19,258 bases of DNA from CAIVAT01 sp964455285. GTDB lineage: Bacteria; Bacteroidota; Bacteroidia; Bacteroidales; FEN-979. This document shows positions 1 to 7,503 of the stretch, piece after piece. Within the stretch, counting starts at the first letter, position 1, and each line of letters starts with the position of its first letter. The notes beneath the pieces are model-generated. The model ran no database searches, was not told the origin of the DNA, and saw only the letters and a program-made list of their open reading frames with translations. The stretch is from positions 1-19,258 of the forward strand of contig CAYVVG010000068.1 in the NCBI GenBank assembly GCA_964455285.1, written 5' to 3'. The position numbers and the translations under genes were made by a program.

Positions 1-1799
1 CCTTCATGGCCGATATGCAACCCTATGTCAGCTGGAAGAATGCCGAAGGATACCACACCGAGATGATCAGCAAGGACTCGGTGGGCACCACTGCCGCCCA
101 GATCCGTACGTTCATTGCTGATTATTACAATACGAAGGGTCTGTCGCATGTGCTGCTGGTTGGCGACGGGCCGCAGATCCCCACAAACACCGGCGGAGGC
201 CTCGGTGGTCCGTCGGATAACGCCTACGGGTATATCGTCGGGAGCGACCACTATTCCGATGTCTTTGTCGGCCGGTTTTCGGCGGAGACCGCCGCCCAGG
301 TACAGACCCAGGTACAACGCACCCTGGAGTACGAACAATCGCCGCAGAACCTCTCCGACGACTGGCTCACCACTGTGATCGGCATCGCCTCCGACCAGGG
401 TCCCGGCGACGACAATGAATACGATTACAAGCACATCCGCAACCAGCAGACGCAGCTCCTGGGTTACACCTACACCGCCAACCCGGAACTGTTCGACGGA
501 TCGCAGGGCGGCAATGATGCCCCCGGCAACCCGACACCCCCGATGGTGGCTTCGGCCGTCAACGACGGCGCCGGACTGATCCTTTACTGCGGTCACGGCA
601 GCAACACTTCGTGGGGCACTTCGGGATTCAGCAACAGCAACGTGAGCCAACTCACCAATTACGGCATGCTGCCCTTCATCTGGTCGGTGGCCTGTGTGAA
701 CGGCAACTTCCAGAACACCACCTGTTTCGCCGAAGCCTGGCTGCGGGCCACCAAAGAGGGGCAGCCCACCGGCGCCATCGCCTTCCTCGGATCGACCATC
801 AACCAGAGCTGGGATCCTCCCATGGAGGGACAGGATGCCATGACCGACATCCTGGCTGAATCCGACTCGAACAACATCAAAAGGACCTTTGCGGGGATCT
901 CGATCAACGGCTGCATGAAGATGATCGACACCTACGGATCGGGCGGCGCCGAAATGGCCGATACCTGGACCGTATTCGGCGACCCGACCGTGATGGTGCG
1001 GACTGCCTTGCCCGACACCCTGATCGCCCAGTATGATTCAGTCCTCTATATCACCGACTCGACCCTGACCGTGCTCTGTCCGACCGGCGGCGCCCGGGTG
1101 ACCCTCACGAAAGGTGACTCCATCGTGGCTACCGGTTTGATGGAAACCGATGCCCTCACGCTGGCTTTTCCTGCCCTGGCCATGGCACCCGATACCCTGA
1201 GACTGGTGATCACTGCCTACAACAACATCCCGGTGATCGACGACCTTCCGGTCAGGCCCCTGCCGCCTCCGGTGTTTGCCGGATTCACCGGAGTTCCCAC
1301 CTCGGTCGTCCCGGGCCATACGGTGGCGTTCGCCGATACCTCGGTGGGGATCCCCACCCGCTGGGAATGGCATTTCCCGGGAGGGAACCCTGAAATCTCT
1401 TACGAGCAGAACCCGGTCGTTGCCTATGATTCCCTGGGGATCTTTGATGTGACCCTGATCGCGGGCGATGAGTTCACCACCGATACGATGACCGCCACAG
1501 GGTATATCATCGTTGACTGGCCGACCAGGACCGGGGAAAAGACCCCTGCTCTTGCCTGCCGCATCTATCCCAATCCCTGCGGGAACATCCTCAACCTGGA
1601 GATAAACTCTTTGATTGCGGAACCGGTGACCATAACGCTGTTCGACTTGACGGGTAGCCCGGTTTGGCAGCAAACGAACATCACCGGGAAACAGGTCAGC
1701 AGAAGGATTGATGTTTCAGGGCTTTCCGGAGGGATCTATTTCCTGAAGGTGGACGGTGCGCAGGGGATGGTCACCAACAGGGTGATCATTGCCCGGTGA
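1..1799 (+). CDS. C25 (gingipain-like) cysteine peptidase, 5'-truncated, with PKD and T9SS sorting domains
   Basis: A secreted cysteine endopeptidase of clan CD, family C25. The reading frame is open to the window edge, so the N-terminus (signal peptide, propeptide, start of the catalytic domain) is missing. Numbered from the Met at base 6, the fold elements include LLVGDGPQIP (50-59), the catalytic His in YCGHGS (H197) and the catalytic Cys in SVACVNGNF (C230), the spacing expected of gingipains. A PKD-like beta domain covers about 425-507 (AFADTS...WEWHFPGG). A T9SS type A tail occupies about 520-597 (IYPNP...LSGGIYFLKV). The protein should be exported through the outer membrane and released or anchored by the T9SS. 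It converges with the ATPase gene downstream. Family assignment is firm; the substrate is unknown. C25-like domains also occur in PorU-type sortases, but the PKD and sorting tail argue for cargo. Confidence 0.92.
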   Translation, partial: FMADMQPYVSWKNAEGYHTEMISKDSVGTTAAQIRTFIADYYNTKGLSHVLLVGDGPQIPTNTGGGLGGPSDNAYGYIVGSDHYSDVFVGRFSAETAAQVQTQVQRTLEYEQSPQNLSDDWLTTVIGIASDQGPGDDNEYDYKHIRNQQTQLLGYTYTANPELFDGSQGGNDAPGNPTPPMVASAVNDGAGLILYCGHGSNTSWGTSGFSNSNVSQLTNYGMLPFIWSVACVNGNFQNTTCFAEAWLRATKEGQPTGAIAFLGSTINQSWDPPMEGQDAMTDILAESDSNNIKRTFAGISINGCMKMIDTYGSGGAEMADTWTVFGDPTVMVRTALPDTLIAQYDSVLYITDSTLTVLCPTGGARVTLTKGDSIVATGLMETDALTLAFPALAMAPDTLRLVITAYNNIPVIDDLPVRPLPPPVFAGFTGVPTSVVPGHTVAFADTSVGIPTRWEWHFPGGNPEISYEQNPVVAYDSLGIFDVTLIAGDEFTTDTMTATGYIIVDWPTRTGEKTPALACRIYPNPCGNILNLEINSLIAEPVTITLFDLTGSPVWQQTNITGKQVSRRIDVSGLSGGIYFLKVDGAQGMVTNRVIIAR

Positions 1800-1859
1800 C
1801 GGACAGCCTACGATATTCCCCTGCCTCCCTTTACCCGGCTGATCTTCATGAACGAAACA

Positions 1860-1887
1860 GTGGCGGAAACGATGTTTCTGGTGGGGA
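1860..1887 (+). repeat. 28-bp direct repeat, copy 1 (3' side of the ATPase gene)
   Basis: Begins GTGGCGGAAACGAT and ends TTTCTGGTGGGGA, with G at the one position that differs from copy 2 (3152-3179). It lies between the C25 peptidase stop and the ATPase stop. Neighbouring bases outside the 28 bp differ between copies. What it does is unknown; see findings. Confidence 0.85.
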
Positions 1888-1895
1888 GGTAATAT

Positions 1896-3035
1896 TCATG
1901 CTGTTGTCAAATCTGATGCAAATCCGGCGAAGGTGACTTTGAAACCGTCGATTGTTCTGGTATAGGGAGTCCTGATGAATGGGGAAATGCAATAATTGTT
2001 TCCTCCGGGATAGATGTGCCTGAATTCTCTTAACGCCGTCAGGTTAAATTGATCCGGATTGACTTTTGATTCAATCGCATCAATGTGTTGACTGGAGTGT
2101 CTGACAATGAAATCTATTTCCCGTCCCGATTTATCACGCCAGTAAAAAATGTTGGCCGGAGGGCTGATGGACCGGATCATATCAAGGACCAGGTGCTCCC
2201 AAAGTATCCCCCGATCTTCAAGGCGAATGTCATTCCATCCCCTGACAAACGTGACGAATCCTGTGTCGAACGTATAACACTTAGGCTGTTGGGTAATCTC
2301 CCGCTTTCCTCCTCCGTGAAAGGGTGGAAGCAGAAAAACAGCATTGGCAATGTGCAGTGATTCGAGGTAGCTGTTTACAGTCGGCCGCGTCAGATCACAA
2401 CTTTTTGAAAGCTGTGTCTGGCTTATCAGGTTGCCGCTGGAACGAAAGAGCAAGTGCATGAGTTTAACAAATCCCGCGCGGTTGCGTACATGGAACAATT
2501 CCTGAATATCCCTTGCATAAAAACTGTCGATCCATTCGGAATAAAATACCGGGTCAGGCTTTCCGGCAAGGAACATCTCCGGCAATCCGCCATACAGTAA
2601 ACGGCGATCAAGATCAGGGATGTGAAATACTTTATCACATTCGACCCAGAGGACGGGAGGAAGATAAACAACCGCTTTCCTGCCGGTCAGACTGTCCGAA
2701 AATTTCTTTGTAGCTTCCAGTGTGGATGAACCGGTTGCAAGGATTTTAATGCCCGGAAACACATCCGTCCCGATTTTAAGAACTCTGCTCGGATCTTGAA
2801 TCCGGTGTATCTCATCAAAAACGACAATCGCATGCGAAGATATTCCATGATAAAAGGATTCAGGATCTTCCAGCCTTCTTGCCACAGAGGGAAGATCGCA
2901 ATTCATATATACGGCATCGGGGAACATTCTCGTCAGTGTTGTTTTCCCCACCCTTCTGACGCCCGATAACCATACGAGGGATCTCTTTTCCCAGGCTTCT
3001 TCAATCTTCTGAATCCAATAAGGTCGTATCAGCAT
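1896..3035 (-). CDS. AAA+ ATPase, AAA_14 with DUF4143 C-terminal domain
   Basis: A 379-residue ATPase of the AAA_14/DUF4143 type, abundant in bacteria and archaea with no well-established role. Walker A is SGVRRVGKTT (24-33), Walker B is IVVFDEIH (70-77), and a sensor-1-like ATGSS lies at 100-104. The middle (about 185-235) looks like a winged helix (LISQTQLSKSCDLTRPTVNSY). The C-terminus carries an intact PD-(D/E)xK nuclease-like pattern: E280, D308 in GREIDF, and E322-x-K324. Length is normal, so the gene looks functional. The ATG at 3035 is preceded by a good promoter at 3063-3070. Base composition is clearly more AT-rich than the neighbours (about 43% GC in a line I counted), and a 28-bp direct repeat flanks the unit, both consistent with horizontal acquisition. 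No toxin, transposase or integrase partner is adjacent. Confidence 0.9.
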   Translation of the reverse strand: MLIRPYWIQKIEEAWEKRSLVWLSGVRRVGKTTLTRMFPDAVYMNCDLPSVARRLEDPESFYHGISSHAIVVFDEIHRIQDPSRVLKIGTDVFPGIKILATGSSTLEATKKFSDSLTGRKAVVYLPPVLWVECDKVFHIPDLDRRLLYGGLPEMFLAGKPDPVFYSEWIDSFYARDIQELFHVRNRAGFVKLMHLLFRSSGNLISQTQLSKSCDLTRPTVNSYLESLHIANAVFLLPPFHGGGKREITQQPKCYTFDTGFVTFVRGWNDIRLEDRGILWEHLVLDMIRSISPPANIFYWRDKSGREIDFIVRHSSQHIDAIESKVNPDQFNLTALREFRHIYPGGNNYCISPFIRTPYTRTIDGFKVTFAGFASDLTTA

Positions 3036-3062
3036 GGCAAGTGTATTTTACAATCAGACGTC

Positions 3063-3091
3063 CAAATGTAAAATATATTTTCCAGATTCAA
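3063..3091 (-). promoter_or_regulatory. Promoter of the ATPase gene
   Basis: On the minus strand the -7 box reads TACATTTG (3070-3063), matching the Bacteroidota TAnnTTTG consensus. A TTG (3091-3089) lies 18 nt upstream as a -33 element. The spacer contains a perfect 12-bp AT palindrome AAAATATATTTT (3070-3081), which could be an operator. The box edge is 27 nt from the ATG. Confidence 0.6.
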
Positions 3092-3110
3092 TGAATTTAT
3101 ATTTCGGAAA

Positions 3111-3145
3111 AAGACCTTTCAGGTTTTGAAAACCTGGAGGGTCTT
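3111..3145. repeat. Long near-perfect inverted repeat (hairpin), possible terminator of the Omp28 operon
   Basis: Arms are AAGACC-TTT-CAGGTTTT (3111-3127) and AAAACCTG-GAG-GGTCTT (3129-3145) around a single G. All 17 positions can pair if two G-U pairs are allowed. On the minus strand it lies 39 nt past the Omp28-like stop and its right arm runs into CTTTTTCC, so it could stop transcription of that operon. It also resembles dispersed palindromic intergenic elements. Confidence 0.7.
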
Positions 3146-3151
3146 AAAACG

Positions 3152-3179
3152 GTGGCGGAAACGATATTTCTGGTGGGGA
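3152..3179 (+). repeat. 28-bp direct repeat, copy 2 (5' side of the ATPase gene)
   Basis: Identical to 1860-1887 except A instead of G at position 15 (27 of 28 matching), in the same orientation. It ends 4 bp before the stop codon of the Omp28-like gene. Confidence 0.85.
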
Positions 3180-3183
3180 TACC

Positions 3184-4044
3184 TTAAAGGCCGATCTCGT
3201 CCGACTTCGCCGCCTGCAGCACCTCGCGGGTCTCGGCATCTGAGATAAACGCGATCACGCTGCAATGGCCCGGTACCCAGCCCTTTCCCTTGAAGTCGCA
3301 GGTGTAGGTCCGGTTGAGGGTGGCTGCGGCCGCGGGGTTCGTCGCCACCCCTTCGCCCCAGCTCCCGTTGAGAGAGCCACGCAGCATGTGCATGAAGAGG
3401 TAATGCTTTACGATGGGGATCGAATCGCCTGCTTCATTGTTGAGCTGTCCCCCGTAGATGCTGTCCTCAAGTACACAAACGGTAAGGGTCGCCGAACCTG
3501 TGTATGCCTTAAGAAATTCAACCCCAATGGTGGTCGATAAGAGGCTGTCGGCCGCGTTGTAGCTGTTGTTCACCGTAATATCGATGATCTTTTCCATCTT
3601 CACCGCTTCCTTCACGGCCTCGTTCCAGTCGGTGGGGCCGAAGGAGATGTTGCCGTTGTAAGGCGTGCGATTGACCATCCCCCGCGGGGTGCCGGGGATG
3701 TTGAAGCCGCTGTATTCAAACCAGGTGTTACCGGCCTCGGTACGGTAATCGGCAATGAGATAAGGGAAATACTTTGCCGGATTGGGTTTCGCAAAACTCC
3801 CGGCATGCACGGCTACCGCGATCACCTGCCCGTCGTATAATTCCTGGATCGAATGGGCGATCTTCCCGGCCGGGGCGCAGTTGGTGCAGAGGTGACCGGT
3901 ATAGTCCTCGAGCAGGACGGTCCGTTTGGAGGTATCCGCCTCCACCGATTTTACCTTATAATAGGGTTCGCTGATCTTGGTGCAGGAGCCCAGCAGCAGG
4001 AAGGCTGCCGCGGCCATGACATATATTCCTGACAATCTCTTCAT
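3184..4044 (-). CDS. Omp28-like outer-membrane lipoprotein with thioredoxin-type CxxC
   Basis: Starting at ATG 4044 the product has 286 residues and begins with a lipoprotein signal: charged MKR, a hydrophobic core, then lipobox LLGSC (C21). A longer in-frame start at 4089 would put 15 polar residues before the signal and is less likely. The mature protein has a thioredoxin-like N-terminal half with C53-T-N-C56 after LEDYTGHL, and a C-terminal half with conserved-looking FMHMLRG. This fits the Bacteroidota Omp28-related family, whose exact function is not established; the CxxC suggests thiol-disulfide chemistry in the periplasm or at the outer membrane. It is the third gene of the TlpA-barrel-Omp28 operon, 46 nt after the barrel gene. 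The hairpin at 3111-3145 may terminate it. Confidence 0.82.
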   Translation of the reverse strand: MKRLSGIYVMAAAAFLLLGSCTKISEPYYKVKSVEADTSKRTVLLEDYTGHLCTNCAPAGKIAHSIQELYDGQVIAVAVHAGSFAKPNPAKYFPYLIADYRTEAGNTWFEYSGFNIPGTPRGMVNRTPYNGNISFGPTDWNEAVKEAVKMEKIIDITVNNSYNAADSLLSTTIGVEFLKAYTGSATLTVCVLEDSIYGGQLNNEAGDSIPIVKHYLFMHMLRGSLNGSWGEGVATNPAAAATLNRTYTCDFKGKGWVPGHCSVIAFISDAETREVLQAAKSDEIGL

Positions 4045-4090
4045 TTTCTCGTGTTTTACTTTTCCGATTTCTATGATCGACGGGATCACC

Positions 4091-5806
4091 TCAGAAACTG
4101 CTGGTAACGGTGAGCGTGAATCCGTTGGTGGCGGGCACGTACCTGCAGACGCCCCCCACGCAGAGCATCCCTTCCCGCTGCTTCCCGTAGGAGAGCGCCA
4201 CGCGGGTGGAATGATGGGTATAGCCGGCCATCACCGTGTAGTAGTTCAGCCGCTGCGAAGCATCGCTGTTCCCGAAATTGTACTGGTCCATCAGGGAAAG
4301 GAAAAAATGGGGAGAAACCGTGAGTTCGGCCAGGCCGGCCACCCAGTTCCCTTTGTCCTGCTTCGTCCACAACCCCTGGGCTTCACACCGCAGCGATACC
4401 TTTTTCGTGATGTTCCAGGCCACATCGGCGATCGCGATATGCGACCACACAATGCCGTACTCGCCGGCTGCATGCGCTTCGATCACATCCTTGTTATATG
4501 CCTGGTAGAGGTACGAGAACACCCCTTTCCATCTTTTCCCGAACTTCTTGGTCACTTCGACATTCAGATCCTGGAAATAGAGCACATCCCCGACCCCGTA
4601 AAAGGAGGAGTTGTATCCCTTCGTTCCGATCTGGCCGATGTACGACGAATCGTTCGGGGCGGTCCGGTGAAGGCTGTTCACACGGGAATAGTTGGCAATG
4701 ATGGCCAGACCCGTCTTTCCCCCCAATGGGGAGTTCTTGGCGAAATGCACCGTAGCGGTTCCCGAGAAACCGACCTCCCCGTTAGGCTGGGTCGAATAGG
4801 GGTACATGGCCGACAGGGCATAGCCGTGTTCCTTTGTGATCGATGGCAAATAATTGATATTCACCATGTTATTAGTCACTGTACGATCCGATTTAAAACT
4901 CATGTTGTCGATCCATTTCGACATGAGAGAGAGCCCGATGCCCTTTTTCGACCACGACAGGTTGGTGAAAAGGCCATCCCCTCCTTTATAGATGTAGTTG
5001 TTCAGCGCGGTGGGGTCGTTGATCTTGTGGGCATATTCGGCAAACCAGCTGAAACCGCCCAGGCTGAGATTGAACCGTCCGCCATAGCAGGAAACATTTT
5101 CAGGAAGGGCCAGGGACAAGATCTTTCCTTCGAAGGGGATGTCTTTCGTATCGCCCTGCTGGTAGTTGCTCACGAACGATCCGCCCAGCGTCAGTTTCAG
5201 CCGGGCATCCTGCAGGGTTGTGAACAGGTCGTTGAGGTAGAAGTCGGCATCGGCTCCCTTGACGATCCCCCGGTTGTAATCTTTGTACGGTTCCCAGTAA
5301 TACCGCTGGACGCCGTAGACTCCCTTGAGGGTGATCCCTTTGTATGGCGTCAGCTTCACCCTCAGTCCGCGGAGGGAGTTGTCATATCCCAAAGTCCACT
5401 CCTGGTAAGTGCGCAGGATCATCCCGTTGCCGAACTGCTCGTAAAAATTTCCGGCGGTAATATCGATGAAGTCGTTCTTGTAGTTGGCATACCAGTAAGG
5501 AGCTCCGGTCCCGTTGTAGGGGGCGTCGTAGCCGGTCAGCGGCGGAAGGTAGCTCTCGAAGCGTACGCCGGCGGTGAAGTTCCCGAGCGAATAGTTGACT
5601 TCGGTGAAGGCGTTCATGCGGAGCAGTTTGCCTGCCAGCGTCGAATCGGTAATGCCGGTCTTGGGATCGGTCATGTAGTAGGAGGCATCGACCTGCATGC
5701 TGCCGTGGATCTCACTGCCTTTCAATGTTTCCTGTGCCCGCAATGCAGCCGGTGTAAGGAAAAACAGGGCGATCGCCCCGAGACAATAGCGGATAAATTT
5801 GTTCAA
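4091..5806 (-). CDS. DUF6029-like outer-membrane beta-barrel protein
   Basis: An exported protein of about 571 residues from the TTG at 5806, read as MNKFIRYCLGAIALFFLTPA followed by ALRAQ, a clean type I signal peptide. A TTG at 5848 would add 14 residues before the signal and overlap the upstream gene. There is no ATG before the signal region. The rest is alternating aromatic/polar strands (TAGVRFESYLPPLTGYD, ANYKNDFIDITAGNFYEQFG, GMILRTYQEW, LRGLRVKLTPY) ending in TVTSSF with a C-terminal Phe, typical of outer-membrane barrels. The FYEQFGxGMILR and LRGxRVK patterns match what I know of the DUF6029 family. It sits between the TlpA-like and Omp28-like genes, with a 34-nt gap from the former. 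The role is unknown; it may be an outer-membrane channel or platform for the two CxxC proteins. Confidence 0.8.
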   Translation of the reverse strand: MNKFIRYCLGAIALFFLTPAALRAQETLKGSEIHGSMQVDASYYMTDPKTGITDSTLAGKLLRMNAFTEVNYSLGNFTAGVRFESYLPPLTGYDAPYNGTGAPYWYANYKNDFIDITAGNFYEQFGNGMILRTYQEWTLGYDNSLRGLRVKLTPYKGITLKGVYGVQRYYWEPYKDYNRGIVKGADADFYLNDLFTTLQDARLKLTLGGSFVSNYQQGDTKDIPFEGKILSLALPENVSCYGGRFNLSLGGFSWFAEYAHKINDPTALNNYIYKGGDGLFTNLSWSKKGIGLSLMSKWIDNMSFKSDRTVTNNMVNINYLPSITKEHGYALSAMYPYSTQPNGEVGFSGTATVHFAKNSPLGGKTGLAIIANYSRVNSLHRTAPNDSSYIGQIGTKGYNSSFYGVGDVLYFQDLNVEVTKKFGKRWKGVFSYLYQAYNKDVIEAHAAGEYGIVWSHIAIADVAWNITKKVSLRCEAQGLWTKQDKGNWVAGLAELTVSPHFFLSLMDQYNFGNSDASQRLNYYTVMAGYTHHSTRVALSYGKQREGMLCVGGVCRYVPATNGFTLTVTSSF

Positions 5807-5840
5807 CGTACCAGGATTTAATAGTTGAAGATACAACGGA

Positions 5841-6362
5841 TTAGTCAAGTTTCTCGCCCCGGTTGAGCTTTCTGACCATCTCGATCAGGTTCAGCTCGTC
5901 GCCTTCGGAAAAGGAGGTGTGTTGATACACCACCGTACCGTTGCCGTCGAGGAGAAACGTATGCGGGATCGGACCTACGTTCATGGCCCGTTTAAAGTCG
6001 CCGTTGGGGTCGAGCAGCACGGTGTACTCCCATCCCTTGCCGTTGACCATCGGGGCGACCAGCGAGGAGGAGCGGGCGTCGTCAACCGAGATGGCATACA
6101 GCTTCACACCGGTTTCCTCCACCCAATCGCCATATACATCGGATATCGTAGTGAGTTCGCGCACGCAGGGCTTGCACCAGGTGGCCCAGAAGCTGATGAT
6201 GACCGGTTTTCCATGGTTGACAATGCTGTCGGAGGTGAATGGAAGTCCTTTTACGGTTTTCATCTTCACCGAAGGGAGTTTTTTGTAAGTAAAGACCCCC
6301 TGCTGGGCAAAGGCGCAACCCGAGAGCAGCACAAGCAATACGATAATTCTGAGTTGTTTCAT
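5841..6362 (-). CDS. TlpA-family thiol:disulfide oxidoreductase
   Basis: A 173-residue envelope thioredoxin. The N-terminus MKQLRIIVLLVLLSGCAFAQ is a signal. LSGC at 13-16 is a possible lipobox (C16), while AFA-Q would suit signal peptidase I. The thioredoxin core contains IISFWATWCKPC (active-site C63-K-P-C66), KLYAISVDD, and the cis-proline loop GPIPHTFLLDGNG. This is a TlpA/ResA-like protein that would reduce or exchange disulfides in the periplasm. It is the first gene of the operon. The ATG at 6362 is supported by the promoter box at 6385-6392, 22 nt upstream. The KPC loop is unlike DsbA (CPHC) and fits reductive TlpA-type proteins. Confidence 0.93.
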   Translation of the reverse strand: MKQLRIIVLLVLLSGCAFAQQGVFTYKKLPSVKMKTVKGLPFTSDSIVNHGKPVIISFWATWCKPCVRELTTISDVYGDWVEETGVKLYAISVDDARSSSLVAPMVNGKGWEYTVLLDPNGDFKRAMNVGPIPHTFLLDGNGTVVYQHTSFSEGDELNLIEMVRKLNRGEKLD

Positions 6363-6384
6363 TGATGAGTGGATTTCGATGTCA

Positions 6385-6392
6385 CAAAAGTA
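6385..6392 (-). promoter_or_regulatory. -7 box of the TlpA/DUF6029/Omp28 operon
   Basis: TACTTTTG on the minus strand matches TAnnTTTG and lies 22 nt from the TlpA-like ATG, between it and the isomerase stop codon (6398). No clear -33 TTG was seen; that position falls in the end of the isomerase gene. Confidence 0.6.
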
Positions 6393-6397
6393 GGGAA

Positions 6398-7372
6398 TTA
6401 TGGAATACAGATCTCGAGCAGCCTTACATCAGTTTCCGGTGTAAGGGTCACACTCTCCAGCACGGCGGGGATCAGCATCACTTCGCCGGCCGTCAGCGGA
6501 ACATCGTGGCCGGCAGCGGTCACCCGGCATCTCCCCCCGGTGCAGACATAGATCACGAATGAGTCAAGGTCGCCGTAATCCCTTTCCGTTGCCCGGCCGA
6601 TATCGAGCAGGCGGGTGGTGAACCAGTGACTGCTGACCAGGGTGACGGGTTCGCCGGGGCGGCTTCGGTAATGCACCCGGTGCGACTCTACCGGACTGAA
6701 GTCGATCGCTTCCAGGGCCAGGTCGGTGTGGAGTTCGCGCGAACGGCCTTTGTCGTCAAGCCGGTCCCAGTCATAGATCCGGTAAGTCGTGTCGGAAGTC
6801 TGCTGGATCTCGGCCAGCAGGATACCGGGGCCGAGTGCATGGATCCGGCCCGAAGGAATATAAAAGACATCGCCGCGGTCGACGGGTTCAAAATTCAGAA
6901 TCTCTTTCAGCCTGTTCTCACGAACATACCGGAGATAGTCGGCAGGTGCCATCGGGCGGTTGAATCCCGAAATAAGCTGAGCGCCCGGGTCCGCATCCAT
7001 CACATACCACATCTCCGTCTTCCCGCCCGCAAGTCCCCGGCGGGCAGCCAACTCATCGTCGGGATGGACCTGAACGGACAACCACTGGCTGGCATCGATG
7101 AACTTCACCAGAATAGGAAATTCAGTAGAATGGCGATCAAAGACCTTTTCGCCCACCAGTTCATCCATGTAGATCTCGAGGATCTCGTTGAGCGGGTTTC
7201 CCTCAAGGAATCCATTGCTGACAACCGTCTGACAATCAGAAACTCCCGACATCGCCCACACTTCACCGCAGTTGGGCAGGGGAGAAAAATCGAACCCAAG
7301 ACGGTCTTTTACCCTGCTTCCTCCCCAGATCTTTTCTTTAAAAACAGGCTTGAATTTGAGCGGATATAACAT
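6398..7372 (-). CDS. manA: Mannose-6-phosphate isomerase, class I (type I phosphomannose isomerase)
   Basis: Interconverts mannose 6-phosphate and fructose 6-phosphate in the cytoplasm, linking mannose use to GDP-mannose and glycan synthesis. The 324-residue length fits the short bacterial form. Zinc-site motifs are present: SVQVHPDD (99-106, with Q101 and H103), KTEMWYV (E120), and IPSGRIHALGPG (H178), followed by the family signature EIQQTSDTTYRIYDWDR with R198 in the active-site region. The C-terminal jelly-roll domain follows (FVIYVCTGG...AGEVMLIPA). No signal peptide. It ends just before the TlpA operon promoter. A TAATTTTG box far upstream (7494-7487) could drive it, giving a leader of more than 100 nt that would contain the repeats at 7379-7457. 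Confidence 0.93.
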   Translation of the reverse strand: MLYPLKFKPVFKEKIWGGSRVKDRLGFDFSPLPNCGEVWAMSGVSDCQTVVSNGFLEGNPLNEILEIYMDELVGEKVFDRHSTEFPILVKFIDASQWLSVQVHPDDELAARRGLAGGKTEMWYVMDADPGAQLISGFNRPMAPADYLRYVRENRLKEILNFEPVDRGDVFYIPSGRIHALGPGILLAEIQQTSDTTYRIYDWDRLDDKGRSRELHTDLALEAIDFSPVESHRVHYRSRPGEPVTLVSSHWFTTRLLDIGRATERDYGDLDSFVIYVCTGGRCRVTAAGHDVPLTAGEVMLIPAVLESVTLTPETDVRLLEICIP

Positions 7373-7378
7373 AGTTCC

Positions 7379-7434
7379 GATGTACGATGTACGATTTACG
7401 ATCTACGATCTTTGTTTTCCATTCACGATTCACG
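7379..7434 (+). repeat. Degenerate 7-bp tandem repeats between the manA and LOG genes
   Basis: Four consecutive units of pattern GATNTAC (GATGTAC twice at 7379-7392, GATTTAC 7393-7399, GATCTAC 7400-7406), then two units ATTCACG (7421-7434). The 16 bases 7394-7409 recur exactly in inverted orientation at 8705-8720. Confidence 0.8.
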
Positions 7435-7437
7435 TCC

Positions 7438-7457
7438 GGGCGCATTGCGATGCGTCC
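7438..7457. repeat. Short palindromic element (hairpin)
   Basis: GGGCGCAT (7438-7445) pairs with ATGCGTCCC-type bases (7450-7457) around a TGCG loop, an 8-bp stem with one G-U pair. It directly follows the 7-bp repeats and precedes the LOG promoter. It could be a dispersed REP-like element or a weak terminator. Confidence 0.55.
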
Positions 7458-7473
7458 CTACGTACATTTTCTT

Positions 7474-7481
7474 TATCTTTG
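7474..7481 (+). promoter_or_regulatory. -7 box of the LOG gene cluster
   Basis: TATCTTTG matches TAnnTTTG and ends 22 nt before the ATG at 7504. No convincing -33 TTG was found. Confidence 0.6.
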
Positions 7482-7486
7482 GCCAT

Positions 7487-7494
7487 CAAAATTA
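7487..7494 (-). promoter_or_regulatory. Possible divergent -7 box for manA
   Basis: TAATTTTG on the minus strand matches the consensus and lies 114 nt upstream of the manA ATG, back to back with the LOG promoter. No nearer box was seen upstream of manA. Tentative because the sequence is short and the leader would be unusually long for this window. Confidence 0.3.
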
Positions 7495-7503
7495 ACAAAT
7501 AAC

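Noticed and set aside
1800..1859. Possible small gene or terminator after the C25 peptidase
   Set aside because: A 14-codon frame (ATG 1848) runs through the direct repeat, but it is too short and lacks any coding signal; no hairpin with a T-run was seen.
3977..5821. Long plus-strand open frame of 614 codons
   Set aside because: Antisense to the DUF6029-like and Omp28-like genes, which have signal peptides and family motifs. The antisense product has no recognisable domain; GC-rich third positions keep the opposite strand open.
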